From positions 1-64,000 of the forward strand of contig CAZLEI010000004.1 of the NCBI GenBank assembly GCA_964558505.1: a stretch of 64,000 nt of DNA. Direction: 5' to 3'. A program made the position numbers and the translations under genes. The DNA comes from CAYMPW01 sp964558505. Lineage in GTDB: Archaea > Thermoplasmatota > Thermoplasmata > Methanomassiliicoccales > Methanomethylophilaceae. The notes under the pieces were generated by a model, which did not search any database, had not been told where the DNA came from, and saw only the letters and a list, made by a program, of their open reading frames with translations. This document shows, piece after piece, positions 23,828-33,130 of the stretch (positions are counted from its first letter, which is position 1; every line of letters begins with the position of its first letter).

Positions 23828-26029
23828 TCACCCGTAGAACGGGACGTCGTCCCAGATCCCGTGGCGTTTCCTCATCTCCGCGCCGGCCTGCTCGTAGCTG
23901 TCGAACGTCTTCTGGTCCACGGACGGCTTGCAGATCCCAAGGGCCTTCTTGAAGTGGCGCCATTCGACGAATTGTATGTTCGGCTTCTCGCGGAAGGCCG
24001 CCATCCCCGCTTCCCTGCACAGTGCGGCGAGGTCGGCGCCGACGAATCCGTCGGTCGCCTCGGCAACGTCGATCAGGTCGATGTTCATGAGCGGCATCGA
24101 ACGGGTGTGTATCTCCAGTATCCTGAGCCTGGTCTCGAGGTCAGGTTTCCCGATGAGGATCATGCGGTCGAACCTGCCCGGCCTCAAAAGCGCCGGATCC
24201 ACCATGTCCGGGCGGTTGGTGGCACCCATTATCATCACGTTCTTCAGGCTCTCCACGCCGTCCATGGATGTCAGCAGCTGGTTGACGACCCTCTCCCAGG
24301 TGGATGAGTCGCTGTGGCCGCGCACGGGGGCTATGGAATCGATCTCGTCGAAGAATATGATGCACGGCGCCATCTGCTTGGCGCGCTTGAATATCTGACG
24401 GACGGCTTGCTCGGTCTCGCCCAGCCATTTGCTGGCTATCTCCGGTCCGCTGACGCAGATGAAGTTCGCCCCGGATTCGTTTGCCACGGCCTTCGCGATG
24501 AGTGTCTTGCCGGTCCCGGGAGGACCGTATAGCAGGACTCCTTTGGCCGGAGGTATCCCGAGGCGTTCGAAGGCCTTGACGTTCTCTGTCGGTATGAACG
24601 CGTCGCGTATCTCGGATTTCACGTCCTCGAGCCCGCCGACATCCGCCCAGGTGACCTTGGGGATCTCCACCAGGACCTCCCTCATGCCGCTGGGGTCCAC
24701 CTCGGACAGTGCGGACACGAAATCATCCATCTCCACCCTCATCTCCTCCAAGATGGGGCGCGGGACAGGCTTGTCCAGGTCCAGTTCCGGCATCTTCCTG
24801 CTGAGGCATTTCATGGCGCCCTCCCTGCAGAGTGCCGCCAGGTCTGCGCCGACGAACCCCTGCGTCATCCCGGCCAGGGCATCGATGTCCACATCGGCGG
24901 TCAGGGGCATGTCCCTCGTATGGACGCCCAGGATCTCCCGGCGGCCGTTCCTGTTCGGTACGCCGATCTCGATCTCGCGGTCGAACCTGCCCGGTCTCCT
25001 GAGCGCAGGGTCGATGGCATCCTCCCTGTTGGTCGCGCCGATGACCACCACGTCACCTCTGTCGCTGAGCCCGTCCATGAGGGTCAGCAGCTGGGCGACC
25101 ACGCGCCTCTCGACCTCGCCGTACACGGCGTTCCGGTTGGGGGCGATCGAATCGATCTCATCCAGGAATATGATGCTCGGGGTGTTCTCCTCGGCCTCTT
25201 TGAATATTTCCCTCAGGCGTTCCTCGCTCTGCCCGTAGTACCTGCCCATGATCTCCGGGCCCTGGACTGCGAAGAAGGATGCGCCCGACTCGTTGGCAAC
25301 GGCCTTCGCGATCAGGGTCTTCCCGGTCCCCGGGGGGCCGTAGAGGAGGACGCCTTTGGGTGCGGATATGCCCATGCGGTCGAACAGCTCGGGGTGCTTC
25401 AGCGGGAGCTCTATCATCTCCCTGATCCTCTTGAGCTCCTCGTCCAGGCCGCCGATCTCATCATATGTTATCTGGTCTCCGCGTCCGGCGGAAGTGGATG
25501 CGGCCTCTTCTTTGATGGATATCTCTGTTTCGGGGCCGACGATGACGGCATCGGCGGGAATGGTCGAGACCACGTGGAAAGTGGAGCGGTTGCCCATGAG
25601 GGCGATGTTCGGAACGATGATGTCGATGCCTTTGACCAGGGGGCGGGACAGGAGCCCGTTGCGGAACACGCCCTCCATCCCCGGTTCGAACCTGATCCTC
25701 TTCCCGGCGGGTATGTTGGGGGCCAGGACGACCTTCTCGGCCGGCATGGGCTCGCAGGCGCGCACCTTGACATTCTCGTCCACGCTGACTCCGGCGTTGG
25801 TCCTCGTGAGGCCGTCGATGCGGATCAGCCCGCGTCCTTCGTCCTCCGGGACTCCCTTCATCACCTTGGCGACGACCGTCTTCCGTCCGATTATCTCGAT
25901 GGTGTCGCCTATCTCGAGGCCCAATGCGGTGCGGGCCTCGATATCCATTCTCGCGCGGCCGTAGCCCGCTTCAGACTGCTTGCGCGCCATGGCAACCTTG
26001 AGCTCGATGAATCCGTCGGAGATCTCCAT
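23828..26029 (-). CDS. cdc48: Cdc48/VCP-type AAA ATPase
   Basis: Archaeal Cdc48 is a hexameric unfoldase feeding the proteasome. The protein (733 residues from ATG 26029) has the N-terminal double-psi-barrel domain (FIELKVAMARKQSEAGYGRARMD) and two AAA modules. These have Walker A GPPGTGKT at about 231 and 503, Walker B FLDEIDSIAP and FFDEIDSIAP, and arginine-finger regions RRPGRFDREIEIG and LRPGRFDRMILIG. An ATG at 26059 would add ten residues, but the TATA at 26061-26070 favours 26029. The C-terminus lacks the long acidic tail of eukaryotic p97 and ends in an aromatic VPFYG, reminiscent of proteasome-docking tails. Confidence 0.95.
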   Translation of the reverse strand: MEISDGFIELKVAMARKQSEAGYGRARMDIEARTALGLEIGDTIEIIGRKTVVAKVMKGVPEDEGRGLIRIDGLTRTNAGVSVDENVKVRACEPMPAEKVVLAPNIPAGKRIRFEPGMEGVFRNGLLSRPLVKGIDIIVPNIALMGNRSTFHVVSTIPADAVIVGPETEISIKEEAASTSAGRGDQITYDEIGGLDEELKRIREMIELPLKHPELFDRMGISAPKGVLLYGPPGTGKTLIAKAVANESGASFFAVQGPEIMGRYYGQSEERLREIFKEAEENTPSIIFLDEIDSIAPNRNAVYGEVERRVVAQLLTLMDGLSDRGDVVVIGATNREDAIDPALRRPGRFDREIEIGVPNRNGRREILGVHTRDMPLTADVDIDALAGMTQGFVGADLAALCREGAMKCLSRKMPELDLDKPVPRPILEEMRVEMDDFVSALSEVDPSGMREVLVEIPKVTWADVGGLEDVKSEIRDAFIPTENVKAFERLGIPPAKGVLLYGPPGTGKTLIAKAVANESGANFICVSGPEIASKWLGETEQAVRQIFKRAKQMAPCIIFFDEIDSIAPVRGHSDSSTWERVVNQLLTSMDGVESLKNVMIMGATNRPDMVDPALLRPGRFDRMILIGKPDLETRLRILEIHTRSMPLMNIDLIDVAEATDGFVGADLAALCREAGMAAFREKPNIQFVEWRHFKKALGICKPSVDQKTFDSYEQAGAEMRKRHGIWDDVPFYG

Positions 26030-26268
26030 CGTACGGCCATGGGAGCGCCCATATTTCATTTTTACATAAAGTGCGCATGCGTTCCTTTTTATCCCATGAA
26101 TGCTCTCTATCGTCCGTCGTCGGCGCTCCCGGCGGTGCGTTATTGTGCAAAATCAGGGGTTCATCTCAGAAAACCCAGGATTTCTGCACGGAACGGAAAG
26201 CTTGCATGGGGAGGACTTATATATGAGTATCAATTCCGTCCAAAGCACAAGCTTTAAGCTATCATCAA

Positions 26269-26342
26269 GGGCCTGTAGCTCAGCTAGGTAGAGCATCTGA
26301 CTTTTAATCAGGTGGTCAAGGGTTCGAATCCCTTCAGGCCCG
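26269..26342 (+). tRNA. tRNA-Lys (UUU)
   Basis: Acceptor GGGCCTG/CAGGCCC, anticodon stem TCTGA/TCAGG with one imperfect pair, and loop CTTTTAA (anticodon TTT). The discriminator is G, and CCA is not encoded (next bases CAT). A TATA-like CTTATATATG lies at 26216-26225. The gene sits 120 bases upstream of rpoH. Confidence 0.95.
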
Positions 26343-26463
26343 CATGATGGTCTTCATGAGCGATCAACGGCGGATCAAGTATGAGGAAAAAGATGACTAC
26401 AGTGACTTTTAGCAAACAGCTTTCCCGCTGAACCGTTAGGCGGAGCAACTAACAGGTGAAATC

Positions 26464-26730
26464 ATGGCAGTAGACAACATCTCGTTCAACGTTCTCAAGC
26501 ACGACCTCGTGCCTGAGCACCACCTTCTGTCCGAGGAGGATGCGGAGAAGATTCTCTCCAGCATGGGCATGACCCGTGACCAGCTTCCTAAGGTCAGGAA
26601 GAGCGATGCAGGCATCAGGGTACTGGAGAGCATTTACGGTCCTATCGAAGAAGGCCGTGTGGTTAAGATTGTGAGGAAGAGTGAGACGGCCCAGGAGTTC
26701 GTCGCATACAGACTCGTCACGAGGGGGTAA
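26464..26730 (+). CDS. rpoH: DNA-directed RNA polymerase subunit H (Rpo5)
   Basis: The 88-residue archaeal Rpo5, equivalent to the C-terminal part of eukaryotic RPB5. Diagnostic features are VLKHDLVPEHHLLSEEDAEKIL at the start and VRKSDAGIRVL...GPIEEGRVVKIVRKSETAQEFVAYRLV. It has AGGTG at 26454-26458, five bases upstream. It opens the rpo operon, with the rpoB start only 5 bases after its stop. The leader from about 26343 contains a possible 16-codon upstream reading frame at 26381-26431. Confidence 0.95.
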   Translation: MAVDNISFNVLKHDLVPEHHLLSEEDAEKILSSMGMTRDQLPKVRKSDAGIRVLESIYGPIEEGRVVKIVRKSETAQEFVAYRLVTRG

Positions 26731-26734
26731 ATTC

Positions 26735-29700
26735 TTGAGAGATCTAGTCAAATTGTATTTCGACGAGCGCAGCATAGTCAACCATCACGTATCGTCGTTC
26801 AACGACTTCCTCGCCACTGTCGACAATCCCAACAGCAGGATGCAGAGGATCGTCGACGATATGAGGGTCCCCACAGATGACGCAGACAGGGGCATCATCA
26901 AACTGGACCCGGAGCGCACCGGGGGAAGGAACATCGAGATCCGCATCGGCAGGAGGCGCGATGAGAACGGCCTTGTCGATCCCCAGTCGAAACCTACAAT
27001 ACGCATCGACGAGCCGAAGGTCATGGAGGCCAACGGATACAGCCACGAGCTGACCCCCATGGAGGCCAGGCTCAGGAACCTCAACTACCTTTCACCTGTA
27101 TATGTTCACTTCGACGTCCTCGAAGACGGCGTCGAGAAAGAGATGGCGGAGGCCGACAGATGGATCCACGTCGGCGACATGCCCATGATGGTCAAATCCA
27201 AAGGGTGCAACCTCAACAGGACCACCGTGGAGAACCACAAAGAGCATGAGATCACCGACGAAGAGTACAAAGCGGAGCTCATCGCCAACAAAGAGGACCC
27301 CAGGGAGCCCGGAGGATACTTCATCATCGGCGGCACCGAGAGGGCCCTGATCACGCTGGAGGACCTGGCACCCAACAGGGTCATGGTCGAGTACAACGAG
27401 AAGTACGGCACCGCCGTCGAAGTAGCGAAGGTGTTCTCCCAGAGGGAGGGGTACCGTGCGCTCACCCTCGTTGAGAAGAAGAAGGACGGCATGGTCATGG
27501 TATCCGTGCCCGTCGCATCCGGATCCATCCCGCTCATCGCGCTCATGAAAGCGCTGGGAATGGAGTCCGACCAGGAGATATACGACACCATCGTGTCCCG
27601 CGACGACATGGCGAACATCGTCTACGCCAACATCGAGAGCTCCTACGACAAGAAGACCTACGCCCCCAACGGCTACCACACCCAGGAGGACGCGATCCTG
27701 TTCCTGGAGAGGAACTTCGCCGCCGGTCAGGCCAAGGAGTACAGGACGAAGAAGGTCGAGAGCATCCTCGACCGTTCCCTGCTGCCCCACCTCGGAGACT
27801 CCGAGGCGGACCGCATGAAGAAGGCCATTTACCTGGGACGCGTCGCCCGCGCCGTCCTCGAGCTGTCCCTCGGGGAGAGGAAAGAGGACGACAAGGACCA
27901 CTACGCCAACAAGAGGCTCAAGCTCTCCGGCGACCTCATGGAGGATCTGTTCAGGACGAGCTTCAACAGCCTCATGAAGGACCTGAAGTACCAGCTGGAG
28001 AGGAACTGGGGACGCAAGAAGAGCGAGCTCAACATATCGTCCTCCATCCGCCCCGACCTGCTCACGCACAAGCTCCTGCACGCCCTCGCGACCGGTAACT
28101 GGGTCGGCGGACGCGCCGGTGTCTCGCAGCTCCTCGACAGGACATCCAACATGTCCGCGATGTCGCACCTCAGGAGGATAACGTCCTCGCTGACCAGGAG
28201 CCAGCCTCACTTCGAGGCACGTGACCTGCACCCCACGCAGTGGGGAAGGCTGTGCCCTTCAGAGACCCCCGAGGGTCAGAACTGCGGTCTGGTGAAGAAC
28301 GCGGCCCTCATCATCGACGTCTCCGAGGGATTCCCCGACTCCGATGTCAAGTGGATGCTGAAGGAGTTCGATGTCGGACCCGTCAAACAGCAGTACACCC
28401 GTGTCTACGTCAACGGCGACCTGGTAGGTTCCCACGAGGATGCCAGGAAGCTCCTGGACGGCATACGCGACCGCCGCAGGTGCGGACTCCTCTCCAACGA
28501 GATCAACATCCGTTTCGACGAGGACATGAACGAGGTCATCATCAACTGCGACGAGGGCCGTCTCAGACGCCCCCTGCTCGTCCTGAAGGACGGCAGGACC
28601 ATGCTCACCAGGAAGCACCTGGAGGGCATCCGCGACAAGAAGATCAAATGGAACGACCTGTTCCGCGAGGGCATACTCGAGTGGCTCGACGCCGAAGAGG
28701 AAGAGGATGTGCTCATCGCCGTGGACGCGTACGATGTCCCCAACAGATGCGAGCACTGCGGACACGCGCTCTCGCCCATGGACGTCGACTGGATGAACCC
28801 CGGGATCGAGGGCGATTGCGTCCTCAAATGCAAATGGTGCGGAGGGGACATGGCAGTGCCCACGAAGATCACGTCCGCCCACACCCACATGGAGGTGGAC
28901 CCGATGGTCATCATCGGTGTCGCATCCGGTATCGTCCCGTACCCCGAGCACAACTCCGCGCCCCGTGTCACGATGGGCGCCGCGATGGCCAAACAGGCAC
29001 TCGGGATACCTGCGGCGAACTACCGCCTCAGGCCCGACACCCGCGGACACCTGCTCCACTACCCCCAGGTGCCCATGGTCCAGACCCAGACCATGCAGTT
29101 CATGGGATACAACCACAGGCCCGCCGGTCAGAATTTCTGCATCGCGGTCCTTTCATACCACGGATACAACATAGAAGATGCCCTTGTCATGAACAAGAGC
29201 TCCATACAGAGAGGGCTCGGCAGGTCCACGTTCATGAGGTCCTACCGTTCCGAGGAGCGCCGCTACCCCGGCGGACAGGAGGACCACTTCGAGATCCCCA
29301 TGCCCGACGTCATCGGTGCCCGCGCCGACCTGGCGTACGCATCTCTGGGAGAGGACGGCCTGATCGCGCCCGAGTCCGACGTGACCGGCGCGGACGTCCT
29401 CATCGGAAAGACATCCCCGCCCCGTTTCCTCGAGGAGGAGACGGATTTCCTGACGCCTCAGAAGAGGAGGGAGACATCCGTCACCGTCAGGCCCGGGGAG
29501 AAAGGATACGTCGATTCTGTCATGATCACGGAGTCCGAGAACGGCTCCAGGCTCGTCAGGGTCAAGATCAGGGACGAGAGGATCCCCGAGCTGGGCGACA
29601 AGTTCTGCTCCAGGTTCGGCCAGAAGGGCGTCATCGGACGCCTGGTCGACCAGTGCGACATGCCGTTCACCCAGGACGGCGTCACCCCCGATCTCGTGGT

Positions 29701-30334
29701 CAACCCCCACGGTATCCCTTCCCGTATGACGATCGGGCACGTGCTCGAGATGATCGCGGGGAAGGTCGGTGCCATGGACGGACGCGTCATCGACGGCACT
29801 GCGTTCTCCGGAGAGAACGAGAGGTCCATCCGCGACGGTCTCGTCAGGAACGGATTCAAGAACACCGGCAAAGAGGTCATGTACGACGGCAGGACCGGCC
29901 GCATGATCCAGACGGACGTCTACACCGGAGTGATCTTCTACGAGAAGCTGCACCACATGGTCAGCGGGAAGATGCACGTCCGTTCGCGCGGACCCGTCCA
30001 GATACTCACCAGGCAGCCCACCGAGGGACGTTCCAGGCAGGGAGGTCTCAGGTTCGGAGAGATGGAGAGGGACTGTCTCATCGGCCACGGCGCCGCGATG
30101 GTCATCAAGGACCGTCTGCTCGATGAGTCCGACGGGACGCAGCAGTACATCTGCGGCAACCCCAAGTGCGGGCACATCGCGATCATGGACAGGCACGGTT
30201 CGCTGTACTGTCCTGTGTGCAAGAACAACACCAGCATCTACCTGGTGCAGACGTCCTATGCGTTCAAGCTGCTCATGGACGAGCTCCTGTCGCTTGGTGT
30301 CGCCATGAGGCTTCAGCTGGAGGACTTAAGATGA
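26735..30334 (+). CDS. rpoB: DNA-directed RNA polymerase subunit B (unsplit)
   Basis: The second-largest RNAP subunit, 1199 residues in one piece; many Class I methanogens have it split into B' and B''. The start is TTG 26735, supported by the strong Shine-Dalgarno GAGGGGGT at 26721-26728 and by homology from LRDLVKLYFDE onward. Visible signatures are RNWGRKKSELN, the catalytic-region ALGIPAANYRLRPDTRGHLLHYPQ, GDKFCSRFGQKG, the zinc-binding CEHC/CKWC set near 670-705, and the C-terminal CGNPKCGH...CPVC ribbon. The stop overlaps the rpoA1 start. Confidence 0.97.
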   Translation: MRDLVKLYFDERSIVNHHVSSFNDFLATVDNPNSRMQRIVDDMRVPTDDADRGIIKLDPERTGGRNIEIRIGRRRDENGLVDPQSKPTIRIDEPKVMEANGYSHELTPMEARLRNLNYLSPVYVHFDVLEDGVEKEMAEADRWIHVGDMPMMVKSKGCNLNRTTVENHKEHEITDEEYKAELIANKEDPREPGGYFIIGGTERALITLEDLAPNRVMVEYNEKYGTAVEVAKVFSQREGYRALTLVEKKKDGMVMVSVPVASGSIPLIALMKALGMESDQEIYDTIVSRDDMANIVYANIESSYDKKTYAPNGYHTQEDAILFLERNFAAGQAKEYRTKKVESILDRSLLPHLGDSEADRMKKAIYLGRVARAVLELSLGERKEDDKDHYANKRLKLSGDLMEDLFRTSFNSLMKDLKYQLERNWGRKKSELNISSSIRPDLLTHKLLHALATGNWVGGRAGVSQLLDRTSNMSAMSHLRRITSSLTRSQPHFEARDLHPTQWGRLCPSETPEGQNCGLVKNAALIIDVSEGFPDSDVKWMLKEFDVGPVKQQYTRVYVNGDLVGSHEDARKLLDGIRDRRRCGLLSNEINIRFDEDMNEVIINCDEGRLRRPLLVLKDGRTMLTRKHLEGIRDKKIKWNDLFREGILEWLDAEEEEDVLIAVDAYDVPNRCEHCGHALSPMDVDWMNPGIEGDCVLKCKWCGGDMAVPTKITSAHTHMEVDPMVIIGVASGIVPYPEHNSAPRVTMGAAMAKQALGIPAANYRLRPDTRGHLLHYPQVPMVQTQTMQFMGYNHRPAGQNFCIAVLSYHGYNIEDALVMNKSSIQRGLGRSTFMRSYRSEERRYPGGQEDHFEIPMPDVIGARADLAYASLGEDGLIAPESDVTGADVLIGKTSPPRFLEEETDFLTPQKRRETSVTVRPGEKGYVDSVMITESENGSRLVRVKIRDERIPELGDKFCSRFGQKGVIGRLVDQCDMPFTQDGVTPDLVVNPHGIPSRMTIGHVLEMIAGKVGAMDGRVIDGTAFSGENERSIRDGLVRNGFKNTGKEVMYDGRTGRMIQTDVYTGVIFYEKLHHMVSGKMHVRSRGPVQILTRQPTEGRSRQGGLRFGEMERDCLIGHGAAMVIKDRLLDESDGTQQYICGNPKCGHIAIMDRHGSLYCPVCKNNTSIYLVQTSYAFKLLMDELLSLGVAMRLQLEDLR

Positions 30335-33129
30335 TGCGCGGAATCACTAAGAGGATCGGAGAGATCAAATTCTCCTGCGTATCCCCCGAAGAGATAAGGA
30401 AGATGTCGGCGACGAAGATCATCACCGCCGACACGTACGACGACGAAGGATACCCCATCGAGATGGGACTCATGGACCCCCACATGGGAGTCATCGAGCC
30501 CGGTCTCCGCTGCAAGACATGCGGATGCAAGGTGGACGAGTGCCCCGGGCACTTCGGTCACATCGATCTCGCCATGCCCGTCATCCACGTGGGCTTCATC
30601 AAGGACATCAAGATGATGCTGGAGTCCACCTGCCGCAGCTGCGGCAGGCTCATGCTGACCTCGGACCAGATAACCGCCCGCATGGACAGCATGGAGCGCA
30701 TGGAGGAGCTCGGAGGAGACACGATCGACGTCAAGAACTTCTCCAAGGAGACGGCGAAGGACGCATCCAACAAAGGCATCTGCCCCTACTGCGGCGCAGA
30801 GCAGATCAAGATCAAACTGGACAAGCCCACCACCTTCCGCGAGGTCGACGACAACCACAAGCTGACCGCGAAAGAGGTCCGCGAGAGGCTGGAGCGCATA
30901 TCCGACGACGACCTGAAGACCCTGGGCATCGATCCCGGCACCTGCAGGCCCGAATGGATGGTGCTCACCGCCTTGGCCGTGCCCCCCGTCACCGTGAGGC
31001 CCTCGATAACGCTGGATTCCGGCGACAGATCCGAGGATGACCTCACCCACAAGCTCGTGGATGTCCTGAGGATCAACCAGAGGCTGAGGGAGAACCGCGA
31101 CGCGGGAGCACCCCAGCTGATCGTGGAGGACCTGTGGGAACTGCTCCAGTACCACGTGACCACGTATTTCGACAACCAGACCTCGGGCATCCCGCCCGCG
31201 AGGCACAGGTCCGGACGCCCCCTCAAGACCCTCGCACAGAGGCTGAAGGGCAAAGAGGGACGTTTCAGGTCCAACCTGTCCGGTAAGCGTGTGAACTTCT
31301 CCGCGCGTACCGTGATCTCGCCCGACCCCATGCTGTCCATAAACGACGTGGGAGTGCCTACGGACGCCGCCAGGGAGCTCACTGTCCCCGTGCACGTCAA
31401 CGAGCACAACATCGATGCCGTCAGGAACATGGTCCTCCGCGGCCCCAAGCCCTCCGAGGACGGCCCCTATCTGCCCGGCGTCAACTACGTCATACGTTCA
31501 GACGGCAGGAGGATAAGGGTCACCGAGCGCAACGCCGCAGACGTGTCCGAGGGCATCGAAGTGGACTACACCGTGGAGAGGCAGCTGATCGACGGAGATG
31601 TCGTCCTGTTCAACAGGCAGCCTTCGCTGCACAGGATGTCCATGATGGCGCACCGCGTCAAGATCATGCCCGGGCGCACTTTCAGATTCAACCTCTGCGT
31701 CTGCCCTCCGTACAATGCCGATTTCGACGGCGACGAGATGAACCTGCACGTCCTGCAGTCCGACGAGGCGCGCGCCGAGGCGCGCATCCTCATGCAGGTC
31801 CAGGAGAACATCCTGTCGCCCAGGTACGGCGGTCCGATCATCGGTGCCATCCACGACCACATCACCGGAGTGTACTTCCTGACCCACGGCAACCCCAGGT
31901 TCGACATGGAGCAGGCGATGAACATCGTGTCCAAGCTGGACGGCGTCAAGATCCCCGAGCCAATGAAGGACGAGGACGGCAACGAGTACTGGACCGGCAG
32001 GCAGCTGTTCTCCGTGGTGCTCCCCGATGATTTCCGCACGACATTCAAGGCGAACATCTGCCAGAACTGCAAGGTGTGCAAGAAGACCGACTGCGAGTAC
32101 GATGCGTTCGTCAACATACGCGACGGCCAGCTCCTCTGTGGCACCATCGACGTGAAGGCGATCGGCAACAGCAAGGGGAAGATCCTCGACCGCATCGCAC
32201 GCGACTACGGCTCCGACAGGGCATGCCAGTTCATCAACGAGGTCACCAGGATCGCGCTGGGATCCCTCATGAACCACGGATTCAGCACAGGCATCGACGA
32301 CGAGGACATCCCCGCCGAGGCCGCGCTGCAGATAGCCAACTACAACCAGGAGTGCATCAACAAGGTGTCCGAGCTCGTGGAGTCCTATCAGGACGGCACG
32401 CTCGACCAGATGCCCGGACGTTCCCTCAGGGAGACGCTCGAGGTGGAGGTCATGAGGGTGCTCGGACAGGCCCGTGACGAAGCAGGACGCATCGCAGGGA
32501 AGCACCTCGGTATGTCCAACCCCGCGGTCATCATGGCCAAGGCGGGAGCCCGCGGTTCGATGCTCAACCTGTCCCAGATGGCAGGTTGCGTCGGTCAGCA
32601 GGCTGTTCGTGGAGAGAGGCTCGCCAGAGGTTACTGGAACAGAACGCTCCCCCACTTCGAGAAAGGGGACCTGGGAGCATATGCCAGAGGATTCTGCACG
32701 CACTCGTACAAGACCGGCCTGTCGCCGACCGAGTTCTTCTTCCACGCAATGGGAGGAAGGGAAGGTCTGGTCGATACCGCGGTCAGGACGTCCAGGTCGG
32801 GATACATGCAGAGGAGGCTCGTGTCCGCATTGGAGGATCTGAAGCTCGCATCCGACGGCACCGTAAGGAACACCGTCGGAACCGTCATCCAGTTCAAATA
32901 CGGCGAGGACGGCGTGGACCCGTCCAGGACTGTCAGGGGCAAAGCGATCGACCTCGACGACCTGTTCGCCGAGGTTCTCGGAGACGAGGCCGACGAGCTC
33001 CTGCACATCGACACGGTGGATGTAGGAGAGGATTACGGAACCCGCGAGAAGGATGAGATGGAGTACAGCGAGGAGGACGAATCGTCCGAATCCGAGGACT
33101 TCGAGACCGACTACGAGGGAGGCGAATAA
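30331..33129 (+). CDS. rpoA1: DNA-directed RNA polymerase subunit A'
   Basis: The N-terminal two thirds of the largest RNAP subunit, 932 residues. The zinc finger CKTCGCKVDECPGHFGH is near residue 65 and a second CxxC pair (CRSC, CPYC) follows. The active-site magnesium motif NADFDGDEMN starts at N462 with D464, D466 and D468. The bridge-helix region is represented by FFHAMGGREGLVDTAVRTSRSGYMQRRL. The acidic C-terminal tail of about 25 residues is unusual but plausible. Two adjacent ATGs at 30331 and 30334 are possible starts. Confidence 0.97.
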   Translation: MMRGITKRIGEIKFSCVSPEEIRKMSATKIITADTYDDEGYPIEMGLMDPHMGVIEPGLRCKTCGCKVDECPGHFGHIDLAMPVIHVGFIKDIKMMLESTCRSCGRLMLTSDQITARMDSMERMEELGGDTIDVKNFSKETAKDASNKGICPYCGAEQIKIKLDKPTTFREVDDNHKLTAKEVRERLERISDDDLKTLGIDPGTCRPEWMVLTALAVPPVTVRPSITLDSGDRSEDDLTHKLVDVLRINQRLRENRDAGAPQLIVEDLWELLQYHVTTYFDNQTSGIPPARHRSGRPLKTLAQRLKGKEGRFRSNLSGKRVNFSARTVISPDPMLSINDVGVPTDAARELTVPVHVNEHNIDAVRNMVLRGPKPSEDGPYLPGVNYVIRSDGRRIRVTERNAADVSEGIEVDYTVERQLIDGDVVLFNRQPSLHRMSMMAHRVKIMPGRTFRFNLCVCPPYNADFDGDEMNLHVLQSDEARAEARILMQVQENILSPRYGGPIIGAIHDHITGVYFLTHGNPRFDMEQAMNIVSKLDGVKIPEPMKDEDGNEYWTGRQLFSVVLPDDFRTTFKANICQNCKVCKKTDCEYDAFVNIRDGQLLCGTIDVKAIGNSKGKILDRIARDYGSDRACQFINEVTRIALGSLMNHGFSTGIDDEDIPAEAALQIANYNQECINKVSELVESYQDGTLDQMPGRSLRETLEVEVMRVLGQARDEAGRIAGKHLGMSNPAVIMAKAGARGSMLNLSQMAGCVGQQAVRGERLARGYWNRTLPHFEKGDLGAYARGFCTHSYKTGLSPTEFFFHAMGGREGLVDTAVRTSRSGYMQRRLVSALEDLKLASDGTVRNTVGTVIQFKYGEDGVDPSRTVRGKAIDLDDLFAEVLGDEADELLHIDTVDVGEDYGTREKDEMEYSEEDESSESEDFETDYEGGE

Positions 33130-33130
33130 G

